A model generated the notes under the pieces. It was not told where the DNA came from, did not search any database, and saw only the letters and a list, made by a program, of their open reading frames with translations. Source: Vanessa cardui (taxonomy: Eukaryota > Arthropoda > Insecta > Lepidoptera > Nymphalidae). Taken from it: 64,000 nt of DNA. The DNA is taken from the NCBI RefSeq assembly GCF_905220365.1, contig NC_061131.1, positions 4,030,001 to 4,094,000 on the forward strand, written 5' to 3'. The stretch's first letter is position 1; each line of letters opens with the position of its first letter. A program made the position numbers and the translations under genes. Positions 12,028 through 22,925 of this stretch are shown piece by piece.

Positions 12028-12219
12028 TTTTTTAACCTTTAATTCTTCGTAATACTCATAAGCATCAATATTGTGTATCATCGTGTCCCAGTAAGCGGAC
12101 GGGTGAACCAACGGTATAACAGGCAAAATAATGGCAGCGCCTTGACAATATACGGAATAATTTATGCTCCTAACAATGCTAATATCTGTCGGCAATATAA
12201 GGGCATATTTGCACTTCTG
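12028..12219 (-). CDS. Possible coding exon of unknown function, ending in a SINE
   Basis: On the minus strand an open frame begins after a potential splice acceptor (actgaaagcag, ending at 12217) and runs about 64 codons. Its composition is unlike the usual low-complexity chance ORFs here: KCKYALILPTDIS, then a hydrophobic stretch with AAIILPVIPLV, then HPSAYWDTMIHNIDAYEYY. It contains aromatic residues, a proline-flanked hydrophobic segment and an acidic helix-like end. The frame then enters the SINE-A head, adds a few residues and stops at 12007-12009. I do not recognise the family. It could be a real terminal exon, a pseudogene fragment, or chance. No ATG start lies in the frame, so if real it must be spliced to an upstream exon at higher coordinates. 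Confidence 0.3.
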
Positions 12220-13879
12220 CTTTCAGTATATCACATAATTAATGCACCAATGAATCAAGGTTTATAAATTCTATAATTTTGTGCTTATTAATGGATAGTA
12301 ATACTAATACTAAATAATGCTAAAGATCATAATAACGTTCATAATCTCGTATGCGTTCATTTATTAACTGTAGCCCATTTTCTCCAAAAATATTGAAAGA
12401 AATATTAATAAACTTTTAAAAAAAAGTCGTATTTTCAACAAGGCCTTTTTATTCCATATCTGAGGTAGTACATTAACAATAATAATACAATCGCGATAGG
12501 ATAAATAACAATTATTATAAATGCAAAAATCAGATTGTTATACCTATTATATTAACGAGTAAAGTAGTCAAATAATAATCCTCGTCTGAATAGAGATTTC
12601 CTCTTCGATGTCAAGGAGGAATCAAGTTTGAGCCATTGTTCATTGAAACGTACTTATTTAACTCAAACCGCGAGATTAAACGTAACTTTAATTTCTCCCT
12701 CCAAACTCCACCAAACACAACATAGTTTCAGTTGTCTTGCTGGTGTGTGACCAAATGGGCCGTAACTGCTCATGTGATTTAATATCTGAAGTTCTTATAA
12801 TATAAGTCTATAAGCGTATCTAACACCACACACATAATACGCCTTTGTCGGATTATATATTAAATATAACTTTTCGTATATCGGCGTGACAATCATTTGT
12901 CAGTCACGTTGAGACGGCTTAGTTTCAAAACGTGACCAAACGTAATCTCTCTAATCGTCGAATATATCTCGATCTTCCTTTAGTGTAGTTCCATTTTCCT
13001 AAATACGATATGTTATATGATATTTTATTCAACGGAAATAATTCGGTTATTTTCGGCGTAGAAGTTACTATATCACATAATGTTGGTGATAATGATGATG
13101 ACCGATTATATCGGCAGCCTTTTCTCGTCAATGGAACGAGCTGGTGTGACTAACTGCACCGGATTTATTATACGGCGAATCGACACAACTGGATTATTTC
13201 AAGCGCGGAACCGACGGCTTTATTGCTTTCCGAGACCGATTTTAATCACTGTTTTCTTCGAAACTTCGGGCTGCAGCTAAAATTTATTTACAGAAATCAA
13301 CGAGGCACTTTTTGCACACCATGTTATAAAGTTTACGTTTTTTTCAAGCCGAATAAATAAGTGAATAATTTAAATAAAATACAGTAGAATATAGTGTTGT
13401 AATTTCTATCGATCTATATAGGTATGGCTTAGGGCAGTGAAAGCATGATGCCTTACGTATTCTGCTTCAGGCGCTTATGAAAAAGACGACTGCTCGCGGG
13501 GAATACTCCTCCCGAATTATAGTAAAATAGTTTCTTTAAAAATTTAGAAAGATGACTTAAAGTCATGGTTATGTATTAAGGATGGCTAGGTATTCTTCCC
13601 CAAGTTCAAAAAATAAGTGATAATGCTGTTAACAATATTCTCGGAAATTGGGGCGGCTAAATGTGATGTGAAAACTTTGTCTAGAAGAGAGATCAAAATT
13701 ATACATTGTGATCAAATTATAATTAATTTCTCCATTTATTTAAAATGAGTGCAAAAGAGACCTACTCTTTTAATTAAATAAAGTAAAAATACAGCCCTTA
13801 AATAGTACAAAGTAAATTGATTGACCAAGATCTGAATTCTTCACGTTGTAAAGCCTTTGTTTTACATTTTTCCGAGCCA
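12220..13879. other. Non-coding stretch with a higher-GC island
   Basis: 12880-13280 is noticeably less AT-rich than its surroundings, with overlapping short frames on both strands (12925-13131 minus, 13080-13280 plus). Neither translation resembles a known protein. It could be regulatory DNA or an unrecognised repeat. Confidence 0.4.
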
Positions 13880-14074
13880 GCCATCTCGTTCAAGAAGGTA
13901 AAATAAAACATCGTGAGGAAACCTGCATGTGTCTAAATCCATAAAAATTCTGCCATATGTGTATTCCACCAATGCGCATTAGAACAGCGTGGTGGTGGAA
14001 TATGTTCCAAACCTGCTCCTCAAAGAGAGAGGAGGCCTAGCCCAGCAGTGGGATATTTACTCGCTATTGTTGTT
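13880..14074 (+). repeat. SINE-A, head lost
   Basis: Starts in the body (catcgtgaggaaacctgcat) and ends cccagcagtgggatatttac. The tRNA-like head is absent, as in a 5'-truncated insertion. Confidence 0.75.
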
Positions 14075-14399
14075 TATATTTCTCTTTTTTTCTAACAGGT
14101 AAAGTTTTTCCCGATTACGTTGAAGTCAAAATTAAATAAGAGAATATCTTCATCTCATATCTTATATCACGTTCATTCTACCACATAACTTTTAAACTAA
14201 TTATCTTAATACGACAAATGAATAATTGAATATCGTTAGAAGCGTGTTGATCGCTCACTGGTATAACTAGTGAGTTATATTTTAATCGAATCAGTACAGA
14301 CATCGTGAAGTGAATTGATGTCTCATACCACACCATCCTAAGAGCTTCTTGCAGCTTACCTTTTTAACACGATTTTATTAGTTTCACTTATAAGTATGT
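14075..14399. other. AT-rich non-coding stretch
   Basis: Nothing recognised. Confidence 0.45.
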
Positions 14400-14720
14400 A
14401 TATAAGAAAATCTTGGAATCTTAATTTGACCCATTTTCCGGTCTTCGATTAGAATGAAATTTTGCACACACTCTAAGTTCTGATGACAATACATGACTAG
14501 TTAATAAACGTCATTACTAATCCAATATAGCGGCTTTCCCAATATGGCGGACTGGCTGTATGAGATCCACTCCCATGATATAGGTATCAAATGAAAGGGT
14601 TTACTGTCAGGTATACGAAAAAATAGTCACGTGACTTAAATAAAACATGGCGGAAATCCAATATGGCGGATTGGTTATTTGAAATACACCCCCATACGTA
14701 TGGGTATGCGTGGTTTTTAG
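14400..14720. repeat. Unclassified repeat with recurring ccaatatggcgga motif
   Basis: Variants of ccaatatggcgg occur near 14521, 14540 and 14659, each followed by a ggtt/ggct and a gaaatacacc/gagatccac block. This looks like an internally duplicated unit. I recall similar strings from lepidopteran repeats but cannot name the family. Confidence 0.4.
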
Positions 14721-16188
14721 TTTTCTAAATTATTTAACAATTATTATAGTATTAAAATAAAAACAGTAGTAAATATTGAAAATGTATACATACATTTACG
14801 AGTCGAGGTATAGTTATTAAACTAGACTAATTACTGAAACTAAAGAAAGTGAATCTACATGAAATAGTATTCTGAGGATTTAAAAATGGAAGAAATGATA
14901 CAATATTTGTCGAAAACTCCTTTTACCGATTTTTGAACCGTAAATTGTATTTGGTGACCTGATTGATGAAACCGAGGATTCATTTATCGCTGTTTGTTTA
15001 TATATGCATCAATCAAAGTCGGTCGTTCGGAATTCTGAGTCCTTATTTGATCAGTCACTGAACTATTTCAGTAGCGACTAATATGAAGAATTTTAATTTG
15101 AAAAAGTTCGTAAAACAATATTCTTCTACAGCTCCATGTAACAGGAGTAAAAAAAATTAATGACTCCATAATTTTGTATTGTATGCGAAAATTTCCGGAC
15201 GATTTTAGTAAAATTCAGCGTGAAACTACATTTTATACGAGATTTTAAAATACTTTCAAGATGAAATTACAGATAATAATTTTCGTCGTAATTTAAGAGT
15301 TTGTATTTACTTGGTCGTATGGGAAAAATACATATTGTTGTATCACTTAAAAGACGAGTGAGCCAGAATATAGTTTCCAAGATTAATACGACGTTGACGA
15401 TGTAAAGAAAAATGTATTATAGTTCTTATTTTTAAGTGTCATGCTTATTTTTAATGAATATTTTAAATAATTACATTGTGTAATATGATTGTGTATGATA
15501 AGACTACTTGTAAGTCGTTTAACTTTAGCCTAGATCAATTTGAAATGTAATTTATCCTTTTTATTTTCTATGTGATGAAGTATCCACTGTCGGTTGACCT
15601 AATGAAAATAAAATTATACATTCAGCATATTTAAACAAATAGATTTTTTTATTTATTAACATAAAAAAGAACTATCTATTTTTAGTTTATATAGTTACAT
15701 CCTGAGCTTGTGCTGGGTGACGGGCGAGCATCGTAGCAGAGATGTTCAAACGCACTACCCGCCAGGCTATTCATAACTCACGTTAAAGTTCAAGCCTGTT
15801 ATTTATTACTACAATATTTATGTCGATAAAATCGCTATCAAACACACAACCACCTTTACCGTTACATTTTGACGTAATAGATTACGTCAAAATGCTGGAT
15901 AGTTTCGAATGCTTACAATTATTTTATAATAGTTTTCAATCCATATTCTTTTCGAACATCTTGGAATAATACTGCGAAGTTCATTAATTTCCAGTTACAT
16001 TTATTGTTCTTTTTTATTTCTAACTCTTCGTCCATTCTACTCGTTTCTCTCGGTCCCGGTCGATTCCTAACAATGTCTTATAATTTGCTTTAAACGCCAA
16101 CCTACTACCCCCGCACCCGCCCTCAGTTGGACCATACCTACACAATATGTAAAAAAATGATTCCTTGCTGATAGTAAAAATGCTTTTT
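14721..16188. other. Non-coding stretch with palindrome and a GC island
   Basis: Includes the perfect palindrome at 15865-15894 (separate entry) and a 100-bp GC-richer island at 15690-15795 (gacgggcgagcatcgtagca) that may be a dispersed repeat. The frame at 16020-16220 is not convincing. Confidence 0.4.
15865..15894. promoter_or_regulatory. Perfect 14-bp palindrome with two bZIP-like sites
   Basis: Arms at 15865-15878 and 15881-15894 (cattttgacgtaat and its exact reverse complement) are separated by two bases. Each arm carries TGACGTAA, a sequence type bound by CREB/ATF, C/EBP and PAR-bZIP factors. Function is inference only. Confidence 0.35.
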
Positions 16189-16733
16189 TCAACCGACTTC
16201 AAAAAGGAGGAGGTTATCAATTCCTCTGTATTATTTTTATTTTTATGTTTGTTACCTCATAACTTTTAACTGCGTGGACCAATTTTGATATTTTTTTTTG
16301 TTTGAAAGCTAGTGCTTCCCGTGGGACCACATTTTAATTTAGTCCGGTTAAAATGACATAAGTCTTAAATTTTCATTCTGTGTGTGCGCTATAAATAGGT
16401 AAATAACTCAAAAGCCAAGAAAATTCTACTATATATCTATCAAAAAACAATACGAGAATACTTTAAGTCAATCAAGGGACTCGTATCTCGCTTCTTGGTC
16501 TTGATTCTTGAGGCACGTGCCCGTGGCTGACACCGACTCCAAATCTAACAATAACGATAACTACGTTATATAGTCGTATATCGACTTTTAAGTAGTCTTA
16601 TATTTTTCATTTCATTTTACTTAAGAGGACTCTAAGAAATATATTGAATACGCAATTATTTTTATTACTTTTTAGTGCATATTTATTTGTTTTAAACTAG
16701 TGTTTTGTTTGAAGTCGGTTTTTCTTTTTGTTA
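16189..16733. mobile_element. MITE with AACCGACTTCAAA inverted ends, long copy
   Basis: The left end reads caaccgacttcaaaaaggag; the right end reads gtttgaagtcggttttt, giving an approximately 13-bp terminal inverted repeat. A shorter copy in reverse lies at 63171-63400 and shares gaggttatcaattc next to one end and acaaaacact next to the other. No transposase is encoded. The superfamily is unresolved because the target duplication is lost in T runs. Confidence 0.6.
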
Positions 16734-17190
16734 AAATTTTTATTACAATTATACTTGTTATAAAATATTTTTTTAAAAAATCTTTACAATCTCGAATAAT
16801 AACGAAGCTTAATGAAGGTAACTAAAAGTCATTATATTTTTCTCCAAACAAAAACAAAAACCGTTGCCGAAAACGGCTTATATGGAATTTTACGGTATCA
16901 TGAGAATTACGAATTCCGATGAACTGTTACCATTCACAAACACTCATAATTATTATTATAATTATCATCGAAATACGAATTAATTTTGCAATGATTTCAT
17001 TTAACTACACAGAATTTCGATGTTAACTAACCAGTATATTACAGAAAGAATTATTAACTTTTATTATTTGATTTCAATTTACATGAACAGATTCAAAACT
17101 TTCATGAAATATAAAGCATCATAAGATTGATTACTAACAATTTCACGTCACTCTTTCTATTCAAAAGATTTATTTGTCAGTAAACGATTG
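16734..17190. other. AT-rich non-coding stretch
   Basis: No gene or recognised repeat. Confidence 0.45.
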
Positions 17191-17487
17191 AGAAAAGAAA
17201 TGGCCTAGTGGTTAGAACACGTACTTCTTTACCAATGATTGTAGGTTCAAACCTGGACAAGCATGACTAAATTTGTAAGGGCTTAATTCATGTTGATAAT
17301 TCAGATCGTAGTGCTCTTGAAGAAAAACATCGTGAGGAAATCTGCATGTGTCTAACTTTATACAAATTGTGCCACATGTGAATCGACTAACCTGCATTGG
17401 ATCAGTATATTGGAATATCCTCCTAACCCTCTCCTCAAACTTAAGGGAGGCATTCGCCCAGCAGTGAGAAATTAACAGGGTTCTAAT
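17191..17487 (+). repeat. SINE-A, full length but decayed
   Basis: Head aatggcctagtggttagaac and B box taggttcaaacctggaca are present; the body is diverged; it ends cccagcagtgagaaattaac. Confidence 0.8.
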
Positions 17488-17736
17488 GTCGATTGAGAAC
17501 AGGATATTTAAGTAGAAGCGACTTACAGGTCCGGATTTTTTAAAGTTGTATCACCACAATGTATTTTTCTTTAAAATAATGTTCTTATTTTATTTCTGAG
17601 TCAAAGTTCTTTTACTGGCTTACAGTGAGGTAAACTGGCATAGATTTTCACGTAAGGAAATCTTTCGCTCTGCCTCTTTCTATTACATACGATTCTAAAT
17701 TATATCATTGCTTTTTAATGACACTTACTACTTACT

Positions 17737-17856
17737 ACTATGGTCACCCATAGATGATGGAGCCTTGAGAAATATTAATCATTCCTTACAACGCCAATGC
17801 GCCACCAATCTTGGGAACAAAGGTGTTATGTCCCTTGTGCTTGCTTCGGTTACACT
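17737..17856 (-). repeat. SINE-M middle fragment
   Basis: The minus strand shows gacataacacctttgttccc, agattggtggcgcattgg and a diverged 3' part. Confidence 0.7.
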
Positions 17857-18088
17857 TATTATCCAAAAGTTTTTTTCTATTCTTTAGGTTATTGAATTTA
17901 TTTTGTCTTTTATATAGTTCATAATATATAGTGAAAATAGCGTTCAAAAGATTTTGCCACAACACTACTACACACTATGCAATATATGTATATACTAACA
18001 ATATATAATATATATATTCTTTTATTTATTTGCTAAATAGGCAAACAGGAAAAAACAATCAAAAGAACAAAGGCTGATACTTCCTAGG

Positions 18089-18185
18089 TGGTAGGATTAT
18101 GTGCAAGCCCCCTTGGTAGGTATCACCCACTAAATTTTCTATCGCCGAATAATTTATGTTATTGTATTACGGGCCAATTAAAATT
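18089..18185 (+). repeat. SINE-M 5' fragment
   Basis: Starts ggtggtaggattatgtgcaa and continues through ggtaggtatcacccact before diverging. Confidence 0.65.
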
Positions 18186-18637
18186 AGGCCAGTAAAAAAT
18201 ATAAATATAATAATCTGGCGTTAGTCTACTTTGGAACTCTGAAAGCCAGCTTACAAGAATTGAATATCATATTGTGTGTATAAACAGCATTATGTATGAG
18301 GACTTGGGATGTTTTTTTTTATATTCCTACTTATTTGACACTTATATTTGACACTCGAAACTCATATGGTACGATATAAATAAAAATTACTTTAGTAAGT
18401 CTGTTTTACAAGAATTGTACTATCACACCTGATAGAGAATAAATAGTGAGACTAGAGAAAATGGTAGTTACTCGAGGCGTCACTAAACGCTGACGCGGCG
18501 CGATGCGTTTCCGTCGTTTTCCGGAGATAAATTATCAGGCTAGTGATCCGTGTGATTGCACCCGCGTTAAGTTACATGTGATAAGAATAACGCGAAATTT
18601 AAAACTAAATCAGTCTATGTCAAAACATGGTGTATTC
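18186..18637. other. Non-coding stretch with a GC-richer island
   Basis: 18440-18600 is less AT-rich (cgctgacgcggcgcgatgcg) and matches no repeat here. The frame at 18503-18826 ends in RTE sequence and is not a gene. Confidence 0.4.
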
Positions 18638-18785
18638 GATCAATCAATCAAGCAATCAATCAGCCCATGCTCGTCCACTGCTGGACATAGGCCTCTCCAA
18701 TTGCACGCCACTGTGATCGTTCTTGTGCTACTCGCTCATGACTATTTACGCAAGGCGGCTGGCAGGAGCTGCATGCGAAAACTAA
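18638..18785 (-). repeat. RTE-type LINE 3' end with 5' inversion
   Basis: The minus strand carries ggcctatgtccagcagtgga and ends in a TTGA-type simple repeat (plus-strand caatcaatcaagcaatcaat). The adjoining 18743-18780 carries the next upstream part of the same ORF (LRKAAGRSCMR, compare RKAAGRNWMR at 52719-52748) on the plus strand, so the 5' piece is inverted. That arrangement is typical of twin priming. Confidence 0.65.
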
Positions 18786-19236
18786 ATTCGAGTATTGATA
18801 TTATGACTAATTGTAGTCCTATATAATTGAAATAGGTTTCTATAATGTTGATAATATTAATGTATAATTAAATTGGTGTACGTAAATAAATGGTAAATAA
18901 AAATTAAGACCTTTAAATGATTGGTGAGCAATATTTAATTACTATCTCTTGTAAATTGTACCATTTTAATAGTGAAACGTATAATCGCTGTTAATCAAGT
19001 TATCTCGTGGGTTTATTGATGAACTGTAACTAATTAGCGTAATTAGCAATCATTGTTTGATTAATGGCACTATTTTTTTTAATCTTCAACTCTTAAGTAA
19101 CACTTGGAACCTTAAAACAAATGAAAACAAAACCAATCCTAAATTATATTCATGTTGTGCTATTAAGAAGCTACTTTAACTTTCTGAAGAAGGCTTCGAG
19201 TACTGAAAAATTGGGTCATTAACCCTCCAAATAGAT
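18786..19236. other. AT-rich non-coding stretch
   Basis: Nothing recognised. Confidence 0.45.
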
Positions 19237-19324
19237 AGGCCGAAGACTTGGACGTGGCTAGTAGAAAACCGAGGCACATTTTGGGAGAAGCATAGGCATC
19301 GTCAATCAGATGATAACGATTGAC
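19237..19324 (+). pseudogene. Possible retroelement ORF C-terminal remnant
   Basis: One frame reads RPKTWTWLVENRG, then FWEKHRHRQSDDND and a stop. The tryptophan and arginine spacing recalls the C-terminal end of invertebrate LINE polyproteins. It is too short to place in a family. Confidence 0.25.
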
Positions 19325-19785
19325 TGAAGACGATGTTCATGCACGAGAGTGTGCATGAAGATGACGAATACTAATGTTTTTATAAAGAAATGGAAACCTC
19401 AATTAGACAATACTAAGGAAAATTAAAAGCTAGACGATATTAGTGTGAAATGTTAGAAGGTGATAAGTGACTTTAAATTAAAGGATTTAAATTATTATTT
19501 TATTAAAATATCATCGTACTGAACATTATACGACAAGAACATTAACTATTACATTTATTTTTTAGAAATGGTTTCTTATTGCCTTACATTAGTTGCTAGA
19601 TACCTCTCTTGATATTATTATAAATAAAACAGTTTTGTTAAAATCGTACTTCGACTTGTATTAAAGATTTGTAAAACATAAAGTAAAAAAATATCCAATA
19701 TTCACTGTCATCACTGTAAATTCACTGTCTAAGTAAAAATAACATTATTCCAAAATAAAAGCTAAATAATGTAACAAACGATATG
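19325..19785. other. AT-rich non-coding stretch
   Basis: Nothing recognised. Confidence 0.45.
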
Positions 19786-20030
19786 GTGCTTACCACTTAC
19801 CACTTAAAGTAATTGGTCATAGGTTTGCCTTAAATAAGAGTAAAAGAAGTATTGACCATACCGTCCGTACGTCAATGCGCGGCCATCTTAGAGAACTGCG
19901 ATATTAAATTTCTTGTGCTTATAACACACTACAGAATTACAAACACAAGCCTAAGTATTGCTACTTGGTGGTAGAATATATGGTGAGTTAGAAATTCCAC
20001 AAGCCTTACCACCGCGTAAAGATTTAGATA
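19786..20030 (-). repeat. SINE-M, long but degenerate
   Basis: The reverse complement follows SINE-M from the 5' region (acaagccttaccaccgcgt on plus) through ttggtggtagaatatatggt to the 3' part at 19790-19830 (accacttaccacttaaagt). Confidence 0.55.
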
Positions 20031-20421
20031 TTAGGTATAATTACTTTAATTCCGTTAGAGTCTCCGTGATCGATAAATCCTGTTGCTGAAGGTGAAATTA
20101 ACTTAATTGGGTTAGTCGATCAATTGTGTTGTTGTTGTTTTGTGTATTATTTAAAATAATATTATTACTATAATATTTTAAATATAAGAAGATACAGTGT
20201 GTTTGTGCGAGGGTTTTGTAATATAAAATCTCAATATAACATGTAGTTGCACTTTGGAAAATGCTAGCTTTATATTAAGATAATTAACGTGACACACTCG
20301 AATTTAATATCTTGAATTTTTATAGATTAATGCTTATGAAGGATAAATTAATAATTGGAGAATTGCGTTGAGAAACTTGACAAAAGAGCTTAAAGGAAAT
20401 CTAACATATAAAATAAAAACA
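20031..20421. other. AT-rich non-coding stretch
   Basis: No gene signal beyond the 3' flank of the ORF described next. Confidence 0.45.
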
Positions 20422-20427
20422 TTTATT
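20422..20427 (-). terminator. Candidate polyadenylation signal AATAAA
   Basis: The minus strand reads AATAAA about 50 bases downstream of the stop of the 20476-21036 ORF. The spacing is compatible with a real transcript end, but the hexamer is common in AT-rich DNA. Confidence 0.3.
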
Positions 20428-20475
20428 AACATAAGAATTAATAACATTAAATGCTTAAATATATACAAATATGAA

Positions 20476-21036
20476 CTAAAACTTGTTACTGTATAAATCT
20501 TGACCGCGTGGAATGGTGGTAAGAATGCTAGCAGTATTTCCCCGTTGAATCGCAATTCCGATCCTCTGGGCAAAAAAAGAATCAGCTCTCCTGTCACCAG
20601 TGGAGTGAATGAGGTGAGGTGTCATATTTTTGATGAACCACTCCAAGGGCCAAACGGAGGAAAAAAAAATTTGATATAAGACACGAATATTTAGATCTTT
20701 TTTTGTTTCAGCTTTTTCCGCAGCAAAACCGGCTTTTAACATTGTTTCTCGGATATGAGATGGGATCAACGAGTCAAAGCATGTAGAGTCCCACACAAGG
20801 GCCCGTCCTCGTTCCCAGGGAACCAATGTTAATCCACCAGGTCTCTTACCATCATCACGACTATTTCCACGAGGCTCTTTAAGAGGAACGTCGATGGTGG
20901 CAAGAGCCCTTTTTATTGTGTCAACTTGGGCAAGCGAGACCATGTAAACCGAAAGAATCCACCTCCTTTCCACACGGGCATCTGTGCTCAGAGCACAGCG
21001 GTGTTGGCGGTGTAGACAATCGATATGCGGAAACAT
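20476..21036 (-). CDS. 186-aa protein of a recurrent invertebrate family (restriction-endonuclease-like?)
   Basis: An intact ATG-to-stop frame. Residues 58-92 read NSRDDGKRPGGLTLVPW, then ERGRALVWDSTCFDSLIPS; residues 149-172 contain RRADSFFAQRIGIAIQRGN and ASILTTIP. I recall this arrangement (an RPDG-type turn, then a VWD-x-T-C strand, then QRISxAIQRGNAxS) from many uncharacterised proteins in insects, cnidarians and other invertebrates, often multi-copy and associated with retroelements. The RPxG plus WDxT pattern resembles the PD-(D/E)XK nuclease core; that is inference. Here RPDG is RPGG, so one presumed acidic residue is missing. The family usually has a basic, Arg/His-rich stretch before this core; residues 7-30 look scrambled, suggesting a frameshift or 5' truncation. 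It could be a domesticated gene, a retroelement C-terminal domain or a pseudogene. A possible polyadenylation signal lies 50 bases downstream. Confidence 0.6.
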   Translation of the reverse strand: MFPHIDCLHRQHRCALSTDARVERRWILSVYMVSLAQVDTIKRALATIDVPLKEPRGNSRDDGKRPGGLTLVPWERGRALVWDSTCFDSLIPSHIRETMLKAGFAAEKAETKKDLNIRVLYQIFFSSVWPLEWFIKNMTPHLIHSTGDRRADSFFAQRIGIAIQRGNTASILTTIPRGQDLYSNKF

Positions 21037-21579
21037 TCATTATCTAAAAGTGTGCCAAGATTTTTAAAGGGCAAAAGAGATTCAATTGGAACTATATTCC
21101 GAATCATTATTAGTATAACATTTAATGAAAATTCTAAAAAAATTGAATAAAGTATATTTTAATTTTATAAGCTTCCTTCAGATTAACTTTGAGTAAATAC
21201 TTAAAATAGCTGTTAAACTTATTGAAAATGAACATCGTTGGTTTTTTTACATCTCGGGTGTTTAAAAGCCTTAGTAAATTAATTAAAACTCTTCCTCCGA
21301 TAGTTCGAGCGCTTGACTCGATCTTACGCTCCAGCTAACCTTACTAGAGAAAATTATCCTTTCATAGACTAAGGCTTCAATAGTAATATAAGTGAAGATT
21401 GGCTTTGAGCAAAAATATTCTTAATTCATTCCAGATAACTTTTGCTTTAACTATTCATTTATGATTACTTTTCTCACTTGAATTATGTGAGATTATGATT
21501 AAATACTTGTGTTTGCAGTATGTTAAGAATTCGTAGCCTATTATAATAATACCCCAATCACAAGGTGAAGGAAATAGAA
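21037..21579. other. AT-rich non-coding stretch
   Basis: Upstream of the 186-aa ORF. No continuation of the family and no promoter motif seen. Confidence 0.45.
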
Positions 21580-21680
21580 AGCCGCTGGATGTGAACTGGG
21601 TGCAAGAAGCGAAAGAGCATCTTCTATACTTTTCTGGAGAGCATTGGATGAAGCCTTTGATGATAAGAATATGTTTTGTA
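21580..21680 (+). pseudogene. C-terminal relic of a LINE polyprotein
   Basis: Frames joined across a one-base slip read NWVQEAKEHLLYF, then WRALDEAFDDKNMF. The W-R-A-L-x-E-A-F/Y sequence is typical of the last residues of RTE-type reverse transcriptase ORFs; compare WRALGEAY at 52759-52782. The upstream part is lost. Confidence 0.4.
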
Positions 21681-22276
21681 TACTTTATTAATTGTGTAGA
21701 GTCATATTATAATTTTGAATTTATGATGTAAGTGAATTAACTGAAATGAATATTATTTATAAACCAGAATTGTTTGTGATTAATAAAATAATAATAATAA
21801 ACTAACTAAATAATAACTTACTTTTATTACAATAACAATGAAAGAAAACTTTATACTTAAACTAAATTAAAGCCATTGTAACACAAAGAATATACTAGTA
21901 ATATTACTGAAAAAAAAAACGATAATTTCGTAATTTATAATTTCCCTTCTGCAACCTTCACGGACAACCTTTCTTCAAGATCAAAATAAAAATCATGAGT
22001 ATAATAAATTAAACTGACGTCTTTTTATTGTTTTTATGTACAAGGGATATTTTATTACAACTTTATTGAATTGTGACGATTATTTAATAAGCAATATTCA
22101 GTCCAAACATCTCATTTATTGTTTTTGTTTCTTTTATTTTCATTTTGTTTGTAAAAAGATAATGAACTAAAAGATACATCACCCTAAATAACCATCGCTC
22201 CAATAATAAGCTTACTAGATTATGAACATTTTTAAATTATCTTGAATCTAACCACAGAACTATTATTATATTACTA
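21681..22276. other. AT-rich non-coding stretch
   Basis: Nothing recognised. Confidence 0.45.
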
Positions 22277-22492
22277 CCCATTAAGCCCATCTTGGGTTGG
22301 AGCTTACTCCATCTCGCTCCAATACAGGTTGACATGTGGCAGATTCACATACAACACGAACAGGTTTCATCTCGTTTTACTTCATCGAGAAACAGATGAA
22401 CTATAAATATATATCAGGGTTTCAACTTAGAATTAACAGTTAAGATTCACATCGCACAAGACAAAGCCACTGACTAACCAAGGCTCATTTTT
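22277..22492 (-). repeat. Very old SINE-A relative
   Basis: The minus strand retains the order head (ccttggttagtcagtggct), B-box area, then acctgttcgtgttgtatgtg and gccacatgtcaacc. Identity is low throughout, so it could be a related subfamily. Confidence 0.4.
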
Positions 22493-22925
22493 TATATTAA
22501 TCTCCATTTGTTAACGTTTTTTTTTCACTTTTAAATCAGATTCGAAGTAGTTACTGAGGAAGCTCCATGTAATTTAATTCCACGGATGGAGCCGCAGCTT
22601 TATATTCATAAAAACTTGAACTGAATCTTGCTACAAATTTTATTTTCTCCTCGTCATCAATTTATGCAAAGTATTGCATTGTCACTATGAAATTTTCGAT
22701 TCTTGTGAAATCGGTGTATTCTGTTGAAATAATGTACAAAAACAAAGGGGCTGAAGGGTTACAATGGGCTACAAAGGCTTTTGTTCGAAACTATTGTTAG
22801 GAACGCGACGTTGTGTTCTTAAGTGTTTTTTTAACCGAATTCCCAATATGAATGAGATTTTGACCCGGTCATTTTGTATTGCTTAACTTTTCTTAACATT
22901 ACTTTATTAAAAGTAACCTTACATG
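22493..22925. other. AT-rich non-coding stretch
   Basis: Nothing recognised. Confidence 0.45.

Noticed and set aside
12460..12475. let-7-like start (tgaggtagta)
   Set aside because: The match stops after ten bases and no hairpin partner lies nearby.
18503..18826. 107-aa plus-strand frame
   Set aside because: Its second half is an inverted RTE tail (PCSSTAGHRPLQLHATV is the antisense of the RTE end), so it is not a gene.
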